Assembly: GCF_021025955.1 (NCBI RefSeq)
Contig: NZ_JAJNCL010000007.1
Location: forward strand, 62,001 to 126,000
Length of the DNA stretch: 64,000 nt
From: Rhodococcus qingshengii
GTDB lineage: Bacteria > Actinomycetota > Actinomycetes > Mycobacteriales > Mycobacteriaceae
Direction of reading: 5' to 3'
Shown here piece after piece: positions 24,977 to 34,177 of this stretch (position 1 is the stretch's first letter; every line of letters begins with the position of its first letter). Made by a program: the position numbers and the translations under genes. The notes beneath the pieces were generated by a model. That model saw only the letters and a program-made list of their open reading frames with translations, was not told where the DNA came from and searched no databases.

Positions 24977-26179
24977 ATGACCTCAGCTCAGAGCGCGACT
25001 TCTCCGCGAACACACGCAGTCCAAGCTGGCGCTGCGTTGGCCGCGAGCATGGGCATCGGTCGGTTCGTCTACACACCGATCCTGCCGTTGATGCACTCTC
25101 AGGCTGGTATGTCCGCCTCGCTCGGCGCCACCCTGGCCACGGCCAACTACGTCGGGTACCTCATCGGTGCGCTCGCGGGAATCTTCATTCCCGGGGTGGT
25201 GCGCTCGGCAGCGGTGATGCGTACGTCGTTGGTGGTTCTCATCGCGACGTTGGTGCTCATGCCCACCACACACGACGGATCGATCTGGTTTGTCCTCAGG
25301 CTCGTCGCCGGCGTTGCCAGCGCGCTCGTCTTCATGATCGCCGTCAGCGCTTTGCACGCCCACCTTCGGGGAACGTCCCAATTCCTGGCCGGGTGGGGGT
25401 TCGGCGGAGTCGGGTTGGGTATCGCCTTGTCCGGTGTCCTCGTGTTCGTCATCCGCTTCGTCGGCACCTGGAGCACTGCCTGGCTGGCATCTGCGGCCCT
25501 AGCAGTGGTGTGTGCGGTCGCCGCCTGGGGATTGACGCCGGAAACGCGTCCGATCATCACACCGGACGCGCCGGGAACTCCCAGTCTCCAACGCTGGTTC
25601 ACCGCCCTTTTCATCAGTTATTTCCTGGAAGGCATCGGCTACATCATCGCGGGCACGTTCCTTGTTGCCGCAATCGATCTCGCCGCTCCAGAATGGGTCG
25701 GCAGCGGCGCTTGGATAGTGGTCGGTCTGGCCGCATTTCCCTCCTGCGCCCTGTGGGCTTGGCTCAGCCTGCGTTGGTCGAGGCCGACTCTGCTTCTCGT
25801 TGCCCTGTTGATTCAGGCGGTGGGCATAGCGCTTCCTGCTGTGATCGGAGGCGTCGGCCCCGCACTGATTTCGGCTTTCCTGTTCGGTGTCACCTTCCTT
25901 GGTATCGGGTCAATTGTGTTGGCAATCGGCGCGCACCTGCAGTTCCCACGCGCCGTGGCGTTGCTGACCGCTGGATACAGCGTCGGTCAGATTCTCGGCC
26001 CACTCGTTGTCACTCCGTTGCTGCGAGACGGGTATCGCGACGCTCTGCTGTTGGGTGCGGCCGTCGTCCTGGGCGCGGGAGTGGCCGCCGCAGCCTTGCG
26101 ATACCGATTCCCTTCCGATCTCGATGCGGGCCCTCGGACGGCCACCTCGAATGAGAAGGTAGTTTTTGATGTCAGATGA
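24977..26179 (+). CDS. YbfB/YjiJ-family MFS transporter
   Basis: 400 residues with twelve membrane segments. The first helix contains AASMGIGRFVYTPILPLM, the signature of the YbfB/YjiJ group. Substrate unknown. It is followed 45 bp later by nitronate monooxygenase on the same strand and is divergent from a LysR gene; this set is a likely regulon. Confidence 0.87.
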   Translation: MTSAQSATSPRTHAVQAGAALAASMGIGRFVYTPILPLMHSQAGMSASLGATLATANYVGYLIGALAGIFIPGVVRSAAVMRTSLVVLIATLVLMPTTHDGSIWFVLRLVAGVASALVFMIAVSALHAHLRGTSQFLAGWGFGGVGLGIALSGVLVFVIRFVGTWSTAWLASAALAVVCAVAAWGLTPETRPIITPDAPGTPSLQRWFTALFISYFLEGIGYIIAGTFLVAAIDLAAPEWVGSGAWIVVGLAAFPSCALWAWLSLRWSRPTLLLVALLIQAVGIALPAVIGGVGPALISAFLFGVTFLGIGSIVLAIGAHLQFPRAVALLTAGYSVGQILGPLVVTPLLRDGYRDALLLGAAVVLGAGVAAAALRYRFPSDLDAGPRTATSNEKVVFDVR

Positions 26180-26224
26180 CGAAACCGCCGGAGCGCTATC
26201 CGGCGTAGGACTGGAGATGTTCGA

Positions 26225-27253
26225 ATGAGTGCACTCACAACCGATCTCGACCTGAAAGTCCCTGTCATTGCGGCCCCTATGGCCGGTGGAGCATCGACGC
26301 CGGCTCTTGTCGTGGCCGCCGCGCGGGCCGGCGGCCTCGGCTTCCTTGCCGCCGGATACAAGACGCCACAGGCTCTCTCCGACCAGATGGACACCGTGCG
26401 CACCGAGGGAGTCTCGTTCGGTGTCAATGTTTTTGTACCCAACCCGGTACCTGTCGACGCCACCGCCTTCCGAACCTATGCCGAGGCGATTCAGGTAGAG
26501 GCGGATCGTTACGGCGTCACACTTCCCGTCGGCGAACCGGTCGAGGACGACGACTATTTCGAGGACAAGATCGATCTCCTCCTGGCAAACCCGGTTCCGG
26601 TGGTCAGTTTCACTTTCGGCTTTCCCGCCCCCGGCGTCGTCAAGGCACTGCGCGCGGCCGGTTCGACTGTCGTGCTCACCGTGACCTCGGAGGCAGAGGC
26701 GCTTCTTGCCGTCGACGCCGGTGCCGATCTGCTTGTCGTGCAATCGTCGGCCGCCGGCGGCCACTCCGGAACGCTCACTCCCCTGCAGGTTCCGGCAGAA
26801 ACACCGATCACCGAACTGATCGCTCAGGTCCGTCACCGCACGTCGGTTCCGCTATTGGCGGCAGGTGGACTGGCGACCTCCGCCGACGTCGCTGCAGCCT
26901 TACGTGCCGGAGCGGACGCGGCAGTCGTCGGTACCGTACTGCTGCGCACCGAGGAGAGTGGTGCCTCGGCTCCGCACAAGTCGGCTCTGGCCGACACCTC
27001 GCTCGGAAACACAGTCGTCACACGAGCTTTCACGGGACGTCCCGCACGGGCACTTCGGAACGAGTTCATCGACCGCTACGACGCACAGGCGCCCATCGGA
27101 TATCCGGCCATCCATCATCTGACCAACCCGATGCGCAAAGCCGCTGTTGCGCAGGGCGATCCCGAGCGCATGCACCTGTGGGCCGGCACCGGGTACCGTC
27201 ACGCCACTGCCGAACCGGCAGAGGTAGTGCTTACGCGATTGATCAATCTGTGA
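26225..27253 (+). CDS. Nitronate monooxygenase (FMN-dependent)
   Basis: 342 residues, TIM barrel. The N-terminal PVIAAPMAGGAS and GLGFLAAGY bind FMN, GVNVF follows, and QSSAAGGHSGTL carries the family AGGHxG catalytic-region motif; PLLAAGGLATSADV is the phosphate site. It oxidises alkyl nitronates or propionate 3-nitronate. GGAGATG lies before ATG 26225. Stop and next start overlap (TGATG). Confidence 0.92.
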   Translation: MSALTTDLDLKVPVIAAPMAGGASTPALVVAAARAGGLGFLAAGYKTPQALSDQMDTVRTEGVSFGVNVFVPNPVPVDATAFRTYAEAIQVEADRYGVTLPVGEPVEDDDYFEDKIDLLLANPVPVVSFTFGFPAPGVVKALRAAGSTVVLTVTSEAEALLAVDAGADLLVVQSSAAGGHSGTLTPLQVPAETPITELIAQVRHRTSVPLLAAGGLATSADVAAALRAGADAAVVGTVLLRTEESGASAPHKSALADTSLGNTVVTRAFTGRPARALRNEFIDRYDAQAPIGYPAIHHLTNPMRKAAVAQGDPERMHLWAGTGYRHATAEPAEVVLTRLINL

Positions 27254-27954
27254 TGGCGCGGACACCCGACATCACATTGCCGGAGGTAGTGACGTACGAC
27301 GGGCTGCCCGGGTCTGCGGGTGGTGCGCACTCGCTTCGGGCCAAGCGTCCCGATGCTGCATTTCAGCGGCTGCAGACATTCCTGGAATCCTGCACCGAAC
27401 CAGTGTCGTTGCCGTCGTGGACGTTCGAGATCTACAAGAGTGGGCCATCCGAGCCGACCGCGCAGTTGTCATCGTTCGCTACCGAGCTCTTCGGTGGGCC
27501 CCGCAGCAAAGCGCAAACCCATACCGAATGGAACGTCCCACCTGGTTCTGTCAACGAAGCGCTCGATGCCCTCGTTGGTTGCGATGCGGTCACAACCCAC
27601 GGACGTTCTGTGGCGGCACTGACCTACAGCGCGCCCGTACGCCTGATCGACCCCAACACCCGCGCGCCGTACCCCGACATCACCCCCGACGCGTTCGGCC
27701 GTTTTGCCGTGGATGGATACGGCCGGACTCTGGGTGAGTCAGGCATACGCGCAACCCTCGGCAACGCGGCATCCTCACTGTCCCTGTGGCTCAACCTGCC
27801 TGCAGACGAACGGTTGTCGTCCGGCGCTCGTCACCTACAAGACCATCTCCCGTTCCGGCTGTCAGCGAAACACTGGCGTCTCTGGCGGCCGACCCGTCGC
27901 GGAGACTCGTACCGTTCCAACAAGATTCCGTCGCCGGTCCTCGACCACGGTTGA
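27253..27954 (+). CDS. Protein of unknown function, coupled to nitronate monooxygenase
   Basis: 233 residues; not recognised. Its ATG shares a base with the nitronate monooxygenase stop, so the two are translationally coupled. Contains WTFEIYKSGP, a central TYSAPVRLIDP, and a basic Trp/Arg-rich end (KHWRLWRPTRRGDSYRSNK). No membrane segment or signal peptide. Convergent with the next gene. Confidence 0.65.
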   Translation: MARTPDITLPEVVTYDGLPGSAGGAHSLRAKRPDAAFQRLQTFLESCTEPVSLPSWTFEIYKSGPSEPTAQLSSFATELFGGPRSKAQTHTEWNVPPGSVNEALDALVGCDAVTTHGRSVAALTYSAPVRLIDPNTRAPYPDITPDAFGRFAVDGYGRTLGESGIRATLGNAASSLSLWLNLPADERLSSGARHLQDHLPFRLSAKHWRLWRPTRRGDSYRSNKIPSPVLDHG

Positions 27955-27972
27955 ATCACGCAGCAAGCATCC

Positions 27973-28452
27973 TCATCTCGAGCAGAGTTCGCCGATCTCG
28001 GCGACAATGCGATCCGAGCTGCGAACCACCCATACCGCGCGTCCGTCTCGCAATGACGGCATCAAGAACCGGTCCTTCTCGATGGGCCAGTGCACAAAGG
28101 GAAATCCGCCGGCCAGCTCATCCTGGACTTCGCCGGCGATCAGGGCCGTCAGCGCCTGCACAGGCTGTTCGATGTGCGGCCCGCCCAACCCGAAGCCCCT
28201 CAGTGGGCTGGTTCCTGCACTCTTGTGCTTCGGCCGCGGTCCAGCGTCGAGCGCGAGGTGGCAGTGACCGTCATCGAGCATCGACACCGTCCACACGCAG
28301 TTCTGCATGTACGTGTCAGGGCCGTGCCATCGGCACTGCAGATCCCTGCCGACGGCCTGGCACGCCTCGACAACGTTGGCGGGAGCGTCCTCTGGCATAT
28401 CCGGTCCCATGATCGGAAAGCTCCAAACTCCTACGTAGTCGATGTCGGGCAT
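27973..28452 (-). CDS. Protein of unknown function
   Basis: 159 residues from ATG 28452, chosen because GTGAAGG lies 7 bases upstream; ATG 28458 is the alternative. Soluble, rich in Trp and Cys (CRWHGPDTYMQNCVWTVS), ending IVAEIGELCSR. No family recognised. It follows the acyl-CoA dehydrogenase gene by 26 bp and may share its transcript. Confidence 0.65.
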   Translation of the reverse strand: MPDIDYVGVWSFPIMGPDMPEDAPANVVEACQAVGRDLQCRWHGPDTYMQNCVWTVSMLDDGHCHLALDAGPRPKHKSAGTSPLRGFGLGGPHIEQPVQALTALIAGEVQDELAGGFPFVHWPIEKDRFLMPSLRDGRAVWVVRSSDRIVAEIGELCSR

Positions 28453-28478
28453 GTGCATGCCTTCACTGTGGCACGTTG

Positions 28479-30314
28479 TCAGAACGCCTCTTCCTCCAGT
28501 TCCATGATCTCGTTGTCGAGGGAACCCAGGATTTCTTTCGTCGACGCCAGGATGGGCAGGATGTTCTTCGCGAAGTACGACGCGATGACCACCTTCCCCC
28601 GATAGAACGACCGGTCCTTTGCAGGCGCTTCGCGGTCCAAGGCTGCCAGCGCGATTTCGGCCTGCACGAGCAGGCGCCATCCGATGAGCAGGTCACCTAC
28701 CGCATACAGAAAGCGCACCGAGCCGAGGCCTATCTTGTACAACTCGGAAGGCTGGTCTTGCGAACCCATCAGATAGCCGGTGAGCGTCCCGGCCATCTCC
28801 TGCACGTCGGTCAACGCGGTTTCGAGCAAGACTCGCTCGGCCTTGAGACGACCGTTCCCGGCCTCACTGTCGATGAACTCTCGTATGCGACCGGCTACGT
28901 GAGCGAGTGCAACGCCGCGGTCGCGTGCGATCTTCCGAAAGAAGAAGTCCTGCGCCTGGATTGCCGTGGTGCCCTCGTACAGGGTGTCGATCTTGGCATC
29001 GCGGATGTACTGCTCGATGGGGTAGTCCTGCAGATACCCGGAGCCGCCCAGGGTCTGCAGGCTCTCGGTGAGCAGTTCGTAGGCCTTCTCGGAGCCGACG
29101 CCCTTGACGATCGGCAGCAGCAGATCGTTGACCCGCGCCGCCAATTCGGCATCAGCCCCCGAAACCAACTCGGCGACATCGGCATTCTGGTGTGCCGCGG
29201 TGTAGAGGTAGACCGCTCGGAGGCCTTCGGCGTAGGCCTTCTGCATCGCCAGGCTGCGTCGGACGTCGGGGTGGTGCGTGATGGACACACGGGGCGCGGT
29301 CTTGTTTGTCAGTTCGGTGAGGTCTGCGCCTTGAATTCGTTCTTTTGCGTACTGGAGGGCATTGAGATAGCCGGTGGACAATGTTCCGGTAGCCTTGGTA
29401 CCCACCATCATTCGAGCATTCTCGATGACCTGGAACATCTGGGCGATACCGTTGTGCACGTCACCTACGAGCCAGCCGACCGCGGGCACGTCCGTCGCAC
29501 CGAAGGTGAGTTCGCAGGTCGGGGACGACTTGAGGCCCATCTTGTGTTCGACGCCGGTGACGTAGACGCCGTTGCGCTCTCCCAGTTCAAGTGTCTCCGA
29601 GTTGAAATGGGTCTTCGGAACGTAGAACAGGCTCAATCCTTTGGTTCCTGGACCGGCTCCTTCCGGTCGTGCAAGCACCAAGTGGAAGAGGTTCTCGGCA
29701 GTGTCCCCGACGTCGCCGCCGGAGATGAACCGCTTGACACCCTCGATGTGCCACGTGCCGTCATTCTGCTCGATCGCCTTCGTTCGGCCTGCGCCCACGT
29801 CTGAGCCGGCATCGGGTTCCGTCAGCACCATCGTTCCGGCCCAGCCCCGCTCGAAACCCTCTTTGGCCCAGTGCTTTTGCTGTTCGTTTCCGATGCTGTA
29901 GAGCACGCTTGCCATCAGCGGACCCATGTTGAAAAAGCTCGCCGATCCGTTTGCCGCGACCAACATCTCGCCGATCGCCCAGACCAGCGGCGCGGGAGCA
30001 GGAACGCCGCCCATGCCCTCTGGTAGTCCGAGCCGCGACCAACCAGCCTCGTTCACCGCCTCGACGGTCTTGCGCAGGGGCTCCGGGACGACTACCGCGT
30101 GGTTGGGTGCGTCGAATTCGACAGGGTTCCGATCTGCGTCGGCGAAGGACGCGGCGACCGGGCCCTCCGCCAGCCTCGCTACCTCGGCAAGAATGTTGCG
30201 CACAGTGTCGGTGTCGAGGTCCCCGTAAGCACCTGCATCCAACAGTTGGCCGAGCCCGAGTACCTCGAACAGATTGAACTCGATATCACGGACGTTGCTT
30301 TTGTAATGACCCAT
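28479..30314 (-). CDS. fadE5: Broad-range acyl-CoA dehydrogenase, FadE5-like
   Basis: 611 residues, the same length as M. tuberculosis FadE5. Motifs: [12 protein letters not shown] (FAD/substrate loop) at 165-176, SGGDVGD, the catalytic base E447 in [17 protein letters not shown], and a C-terminal helical domain of about 150 residues that ordinary 380-residue enzymes lack. It catalyses the first dehydrogenation of beta-oxidation in the cytoplasm. The promoter region contains three 16-bp tandem repeats. Confidence 0.95.
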   Translation of the reverse strand: MGHYKSNVRDIEFNLFEVLGLGQLLDAGAYGDLDTDTVRNILAEVARLAEGPVAASFADADRNPVEFDAPNHAVVVPEPLRKTVEAVNEAGWSRLGLPEGMGGVPAPAPLVWAIGEMLVAANGSASFFNMGPLMASVLYSIGNEQQKHWAKEGFERGWAGTMVLTEPDAGSDVGAGRTKAIEQNDGTWHIEGVKRFISGGDVGDTAENLFHLVLARPEGAGPGTKGLSLFYVPKTHFNSETLELGERNGVYVTGVEHKMGLKSSPTCELTFGATDVPAVGWLVGDVHNGIAQMFQVIENARMMVGTKATGTLSTGYLNALQYAKERIQGADLTELTNKTAPRVSITHHPDVRRSLAMQKAYAEGLRAVYLYTAAHQNADVAELVSGADAELAARVNDLLLPIVKGVGSEKAYELLTESLQTLGGSGYLQDYPIEQYIRDAKIDTLYEGTTAIQAQDFFFRKIARDRGVALAHVAGRIREFIDSEAGNGRLKAERVLLETALTDVQEMAGTLTGYLMGSQDQPSELYKIGLGSVRFLYAVGDLLIGWRLLVQAEIALAALDREAPAKDRSFYRGKVVIASYFAKNILPILASTKEILGSLDNEIMELEEEAF

Positions 30315-30708
30315 TGTTCTCCGACCTTGGCTCGTCAGTAATACGGCTCGTCAGTAATACGGCTCGTCAGCAGTACACAGAAAGACTGCCCCACAAGGAA
30401 TTCAGTACGCAACCGTAGGTAGAGACGAGCGTCGTTGCTACGAAGTAGCGCTGAGTCCATTTCGTCGAACGTTCACTCGTACAATCGGTTTCCGCTGTCG
30501 GGGTTCAGATCAGTCGCGTGGCATCATTATGACTCAAAGCAGCTGCGCGCCAAGCGAAGTGCCCAACCTCACCTTCGGTGTCGTACGCATGTGCGGTGAT
30601 CAGTGAACATGCTGCTCGGTAAACAAAAGGTGCCTTTCGTTGGTAGCCGAGACGTTCCTCGATCTGTGCGTAGAGCCCGAGTTCTGCCTTGCGCGCCTTC
30701 GGTATCGG
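30315..30708. other. Promoter interval of fadE5
   Basis: About 390 bp between fadE5 and the 3' end of the alcohol dehydrogenase gene. Besides the tandem repeat it holds no gene; short frames lack motifs. The fadE5 promoter must lie here. Confidence 0.5.
30329..30376. repeat. Three 16-bp tandem repeats before fadE5
   Basis: GGCTCGTCAGTAATAC at 30329-30344 and 30345-30360, with a variant GGCTCGTCAGCAGTAC at 30361-30376. They start 15 bp upstream of the fadE5 start codon, hence in the leader or promoter. Confidence 0.85.
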
Positions 30709-31731
30709 TCAGAGGGTGAGTAGCACTTTGGTGGCGCGCCGCTCGTCCATTGCCTGGTAGCCGGCGGCGGCTTCCTCCAACGGGAGAGTGAGGTCGAAGA
30801 CGATGCCTGGGTCGATCTGGTCGGTCATGATGAGCTCGATCAGCTCAGGTAGGAATCGCCTGACCGGCGCGGGACCGCCGAGCAGGCTCACCGTCGCGAA
30901 GAACAGGTTCATGCCGTCGAGTTCGACACCGTGGGATACCCCGACGTAGCCGACATGTCCGCCGGGACGGGTAGCTCCGATAGCCTGCATCATCGATTCT
31001 TGGGTGCCTACGGCTTCGACGGTCGAGTGGGCGCCGTAGCCGCCGGTGAGTTCCTTGATCTTCGCGATGCCCGCGTCGCCCCGCTCTTCGACGATGTCGG
31101 TGGCGCCGAATTGCGTGGCGAGTGCCTGCCGGTCGGCGTGACGTGACATGGCGATGATCCGCTCGGCGCCGAGTTGTCTGGCAGCGAGGATCGCCAGGAG
31201 TCCGACTGCGCCGTCGCCGACGACGGCGACCGTTTTGCCAGGTCCAGCTTCCGCAGCTACGGCGGCGAACCAGCCGGTGCCGAGTACGTCTGAGGCTGCA
31301 AGGAGACTGCGGGCCTGCCGCTCGGTCGGCTCTCCGCGGACAGGGACGAGGGTGCCGTCCGCGAGCGGGATGCGAGCGTATTCGGATTGGGTGCCGACCG
31401 AGCCCATCATGACCTGGTGGATACAGCGAGACTGAAAGCCCGCCTCGCAGATTTCGCAGGTGTTGTCCGACGCGACGAACGAGCCTACGACGAAGTCCCC
31501 AACTTCGATGTCGTTGACGTCAGCGCCGACCTGTTCGACGACGCCGACGTATTCGTGTCCCATCGGCGTCGGACCATTCAGCTCTTCGATGCCGCGGTAC
31601 GGCCAGAGATCGGAACCGCAGACGCAGGTGGCTGTAACGCGAATGATCGCGTCGGTCGGTTCGACGATCACAGGTGCTTCGATCTCTTCGACCCGGACAT
31701 CGCCGGGGGCATGCATGACGACAGCGCGCAT
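30709..31731 (-). CDS. Zinc-dependent alcohol dehydrogenase (MDR family)
   Basis: 340 residues from ATG 31731, which follows GTGAGGAG; the frame extends six codons further. Catalytic-zinc motifs: TCVCGSDLWPYRG and GHEYVGVVEQVG; structural-zinc cysteines C-x2-C-x7-C in TCEICEAGFQSRC. Cofactor loop VVGDGAVGLLA. Substrate unknown. Divergent from an XRE/MmyB-type regulator with dyad operators between. Confidence 0.92.
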   Translation of the reverse strand: MRAVVMHAPGDVRVEEIEAPVIVEPTDAIIRVTATCVCGSDLWPYRGIEELNGPTPMGHEYVGVVEQVGADVNDIEVGDFVVGSFVASDNTCEICEAGFQSRCIHQVMMGSVGTQSEYARIPLADGTLVPVRGEPTERQARSLLAASDVLGTGWFAAVAAEAGPGKTVAVVGDGAVGLLAILAARQLGAERIIAMSRHADRQALATQFGATDIVEERGDAGIAKIKELTGGYGAHSTVEAVGTQESMMQAIGATRPGGHVGYVGVSHGVELDGMNLFFATVSLLGGPAPVRRFLPELIELIMTDQIDPGIVFDLTLPLEEAAAGYQAMDERRATKVLLTL

Positions 31732-31820
31732 GACGTGGCTCCTCACCATCGGTTTCTTCGTGTCCCTTCAACCTGATCACGATTTGGCGGCCTGCGGGAG
31801 TCCTGCGCGATAGTGGTACT

Positions 31821-31837
31821 GCGAGGGACTCCCTCGC
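31821..31837. promoter_or_regulatory. Palindromic operator GCGAGGG-ACT-CCCTCGC
   Basis: A perfect 7-bp dyad with a 3-bp spacer overlapping the expected -35 region of the regulator gene. A related half (GCGGGAGTCC) lies about 27 bp upstream (near 31794), and GCGAGGGAGTCCC recurs at 34075 near the MFS gene. Confidence 0.65.
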
Positions 31838-31852
31838 TACCGGTCACTGACT

Positions 31853-31858
31853 TACCCT
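31853..31858 (+). promoter_or_regulatory. Probable -10 box of a leaderless regulator gene
   Basis: TACCCT (TANNNT) ends 7 bases before the ATG at 31866, leaving no room for a leader; the palindrome would cover its -35. Confidence 0.4.
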
Positions 31859-31865
31859 CGATGGC

Positions 31866-32762
31866 ATGGACGATCGAGCGCAGGTACGCGAATTCCTCAC
31901 CTCGCGGCGCGCCCGAGTCACGCCTGAGCAAGTTGGGCTTCCGGCCGGATCGAACCGCCGCGTGGAAGGTTTGCGTCGAAGTGAAGTGGCAACCCTTGCC
32001 GGAGTAAGCGTCGAGTACTACACGAGGCTCGAGCGCGGAGCGATCAGCGGCGCATCGCCGGGAGTGCTCGACAGCATTGCGAAGGCACTACTACTCGACG
32101 CCGCCGAGCGTGCCCACCTTTTTGATCTCGCGCACGCGGCGAGCCCGGTAGCCAGGCCCCCGCGTCGGCGAAATACGAAGTGCTGGAAGCCCCATCAGAG
32201 CCTGCAGTGGGTGCTCGATGCAGTCACAGCGGGACCCGCCTTCGTCCGGAACGGTCGCATGGATCTTCTTGCGGTCAACCCACTCGCGCGTGCGTTTTAC
32301 AAGGATGTGTACGACATGCCGGGGCAGCCGCCGAACATCGCACGCTTCACGTTCCTCGACGAAAGGGCTTTCGAGTTCTATCCGGACTGGAACGCCTTTG
32401 CCGAAGTGACTGTCTCGATTCTGCGAACCGAGGCTGGGCGAGATCCGCACAACAAGGAATTGCACGACCTGATCGGTGAACTCAGCACTCGGAGTGAGGA
32501 ATTCCGGCGGCGGTGGGGTGCGCACGACGTCCGCCATCACGGGACCGGATTCAAGACCTTTCACCACTCCGCCGTGGGGGAGCTGACGCTTGCTTTCGAA
32601 GGTTTGGAGATGGCCGCCGAGCCAGGGTTGACACTCACGATCTACACCGCAGAGCCGGGATCGCCCTCCGCCGAGCGGATGCAGCTACTCGCCTCGTTGG
32701 CAGCCAGTGATAATGCGGACTCTGCGCCTCACGTGTCGGAGCGTTCGCTGACGGACGGCTGA
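31866..32762 (+). CDS. XRE-type regulator with MmyB-like ligand domain
   Basis: 298 residues. Helix-turn-helix near residues 35-60 (RRSEVATLAGVSVEYYTRLERG), then a PAS-like MmyB domain (WVLDAVTAGPAFVRNGRMDLLAVNPLARAFY). Members commonly respond to small acids or lipids and control adjacent oxidoreductases and exporters. The likely targets are itself, the divergent alcohol dehydrogenase and the downstream MFS gene, all near GCGAGGGA-type sites. Confidence 0.9.
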   Translation: MDDRAQVREFLTSRRARVTPEQVGLPAGSNRRVEGLRRSEVATLAGVSVEYYTRLERGAISGASPGVLDSIAKALLLDAAERAHLFDLAHAASPVARPPRRRNTKCWKPHQSLQWVLDAVTAGPAFVRNGRMDLLAVNPLARAFYKDVYDMPGQPPNIARFTFLDERAFEFYPDWNAFAEVTVSILRTEAGRDPHNKELHDLIGELSTRSEEFRRRWGAHDVRHHGTGFKTFHHSAVGELTLAFEGLEMAAEPGLTLTIYTAEPGSPSAERMQLLASLAASDNADSAPHVSERSLTDG

Positions 32763-32790
32763 GGAACTGCGCGACGGTTGATGTGCGTCG

Positions 32791-33999
32791 TCAGTCGAAG
32801 ACTTCGACGACGGTGCGCTTCGTGCGTTCCTTACGCAACAGGATGATCAGCGGCAGAAAGTAGAGAGCGGCGACGCCGGTGCCTACCAACACCGGACCAG
32901 TGGCACCGAGACTCGAGGCGAACGCGAACCCGGCGATCCAGGAGCCGACCGCTGTGCCCAGATTGAACGACGAGGTGCTGAGAGCGGAAGCCATCGTCGG
33001 CGCCTGATCGGCGTACCGCACAGCCATCCCGATCAGGATGGGATTGGTCGACATGCCGAACAGTCCCAGCATGACTACGAGAATCACCGTCGCGAATGCG
33101 TTGTACGAGAAGAGGCAGAGCGCACCGAGTACGAGAAACGTCATCGCTGCCGAGGCGAACAAGACGCCGTACTGATGCTTTGCACCGAGTCGGCCGCCGA
33201 GATTGGAGCCGACGAACGCACCGAGTCCGTAGCCGACAAGCACCAGTGGCACTGCCGACGCAACAAGTCCCGTGTTTTCGGTCAACAGCGGCGAGATGAA
33301 GCTGTATGCCGCCAGCGACGAGCCGCATACGACGGCGCAACCGGACAGAACGAGCCAGATGCGTCCGTCCCGCAGGCTCGCGATCTCCGCTCGCCAAGAC
33401 GGCACCGCACCGGAGTCGGATTCGGCGGGCACCAATCGATGGACGACGACCGCGGCAACGAGTGCGAGGGCTGCGAGGGTCCAGAAAGGACCACGCCACC
33501 CGATGGTTTGACCGGCCAGAGCGCCGAGCGGAACACCGATGACGTTCGCGAGCATGCCTCCGCCCAAGACGATGCCGAGCGCGCGCGAGGAAGACGCCGG
33601 GCCTGCCGCTTTCGCTCCGACCACTGCGGCGACTGCCCAGAATGCGCCCGTCGCCACGGCGGTGAGGAAGCGGGCGCCGAGAATGAGTCCGAAGTTGGAC
33701 GAGAGCGCGACGACGACGTGTCCGATCGCGAAGACAACCAGCGCCGAACTCAAGGTCGCGCGTCGGGGAACCCTGAGTGTCAAGATCGCCATCGTCGGCG
33801 TGCCGACGATCATTCCGATCGCGAAGACGGTGATCATCAGGCCGACGTTCGCGATCGACGTATCGAGGTCGCTCGCGATCTCGGGAAGAATGCCGGCGAC
33901 GACGAACTCGGTTGTGCCCATCAAGAAAACTCCGACGGCCAGCACGTGGATCACGAGCGGCAGGCGGCCGGTTTCTTCGACGGTCGGGGCGGAAATCAT
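32791..33999 (-). CDS. MFS efflux transporter (AraJ/Cmx type)
   Basis: 402 residues from ATG 33999 (frame open to 34035). Twelve membrane segments; FLMGTTEFVVAGILPEIA in helix 1 and ARFLTAVATGAFWAVAA are typical of the DHA1 chloramphenicol/sugar-efflux group. Substrate unknown. Divergent from the PQQ sugar dehydrogenase; a half-conserved copy of the regulator palindrome lies 76 bp upstream. Confidence 0.88.
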   Translation of the reverse strand: MISAPTVEETGRLPLVIHVLAVGVFLMGTTEFVVAGILPEIASDLDTSIANVGLMITVFAIGMIVGTPTMAILTLRVPRRATLSSALVVFAIGHVVVALSSNFGLILGARFLTAVATGAFWAVAAVVGAKAAGPASSSRALGIVLGGGMLANVIGVPLGALAGQTIGWRGPFWTLAALALVAAVVVHRLVPAESDSGAVPSWRAEIASLRDGRIWLVLSGCAVVCGSSLAAYSFISPLLTENTGLVASAVPLVLVGYGLGAFVGSNLGGRLGAKHQYGVLFASAAMTFLVLGALCLFSYNAFATVILVVMLGLFGMSTNPILIGMAVRYADQAPTMASALSTSSFNLGTAVGSWIAGFAFASSLGATGPVLVGTGVAALYFLPLIILLRKERTKRTVVEVFD

Positions 34000-34074
34000 G
34001 AGGTGGTCAGTTCTCTTTCTGTTCACGACGCGCATGTCGTGGCGCGCCCGTCCAGGGCATCACGCCCGTCGCCT

Positions 34075-34088
34075 GCGAGGGAGTCCCG
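34075..34088. promoter_or_regulatory. Second, partial copy of the GCGAGGG operator
   Basis: GCGAGGG-AGT-CCCG matches the first arm and spacer of the 31821 palindrome, in the MFS / sugar dehydrogenase divergent region. The second arm is conserved for three bases only. Confidence 0.4.
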
Positions 34089-34177
34089 ATTGTTGGGGGT
34101 ACTCGAAGGGGCTCCCGACGTGGCCGATTCCGCGCTACCGTCGGCGCAAAGACTGTCTGAACCAGGGAGACTCGCCC

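Noticed and set aside
28476-29804. 442-residue plus frame opposite fadE5
   Set aside because: Antisense shadow of a conserved acyl-CoA dehydrogenase with E447 and FAD motifs in the minus frame.
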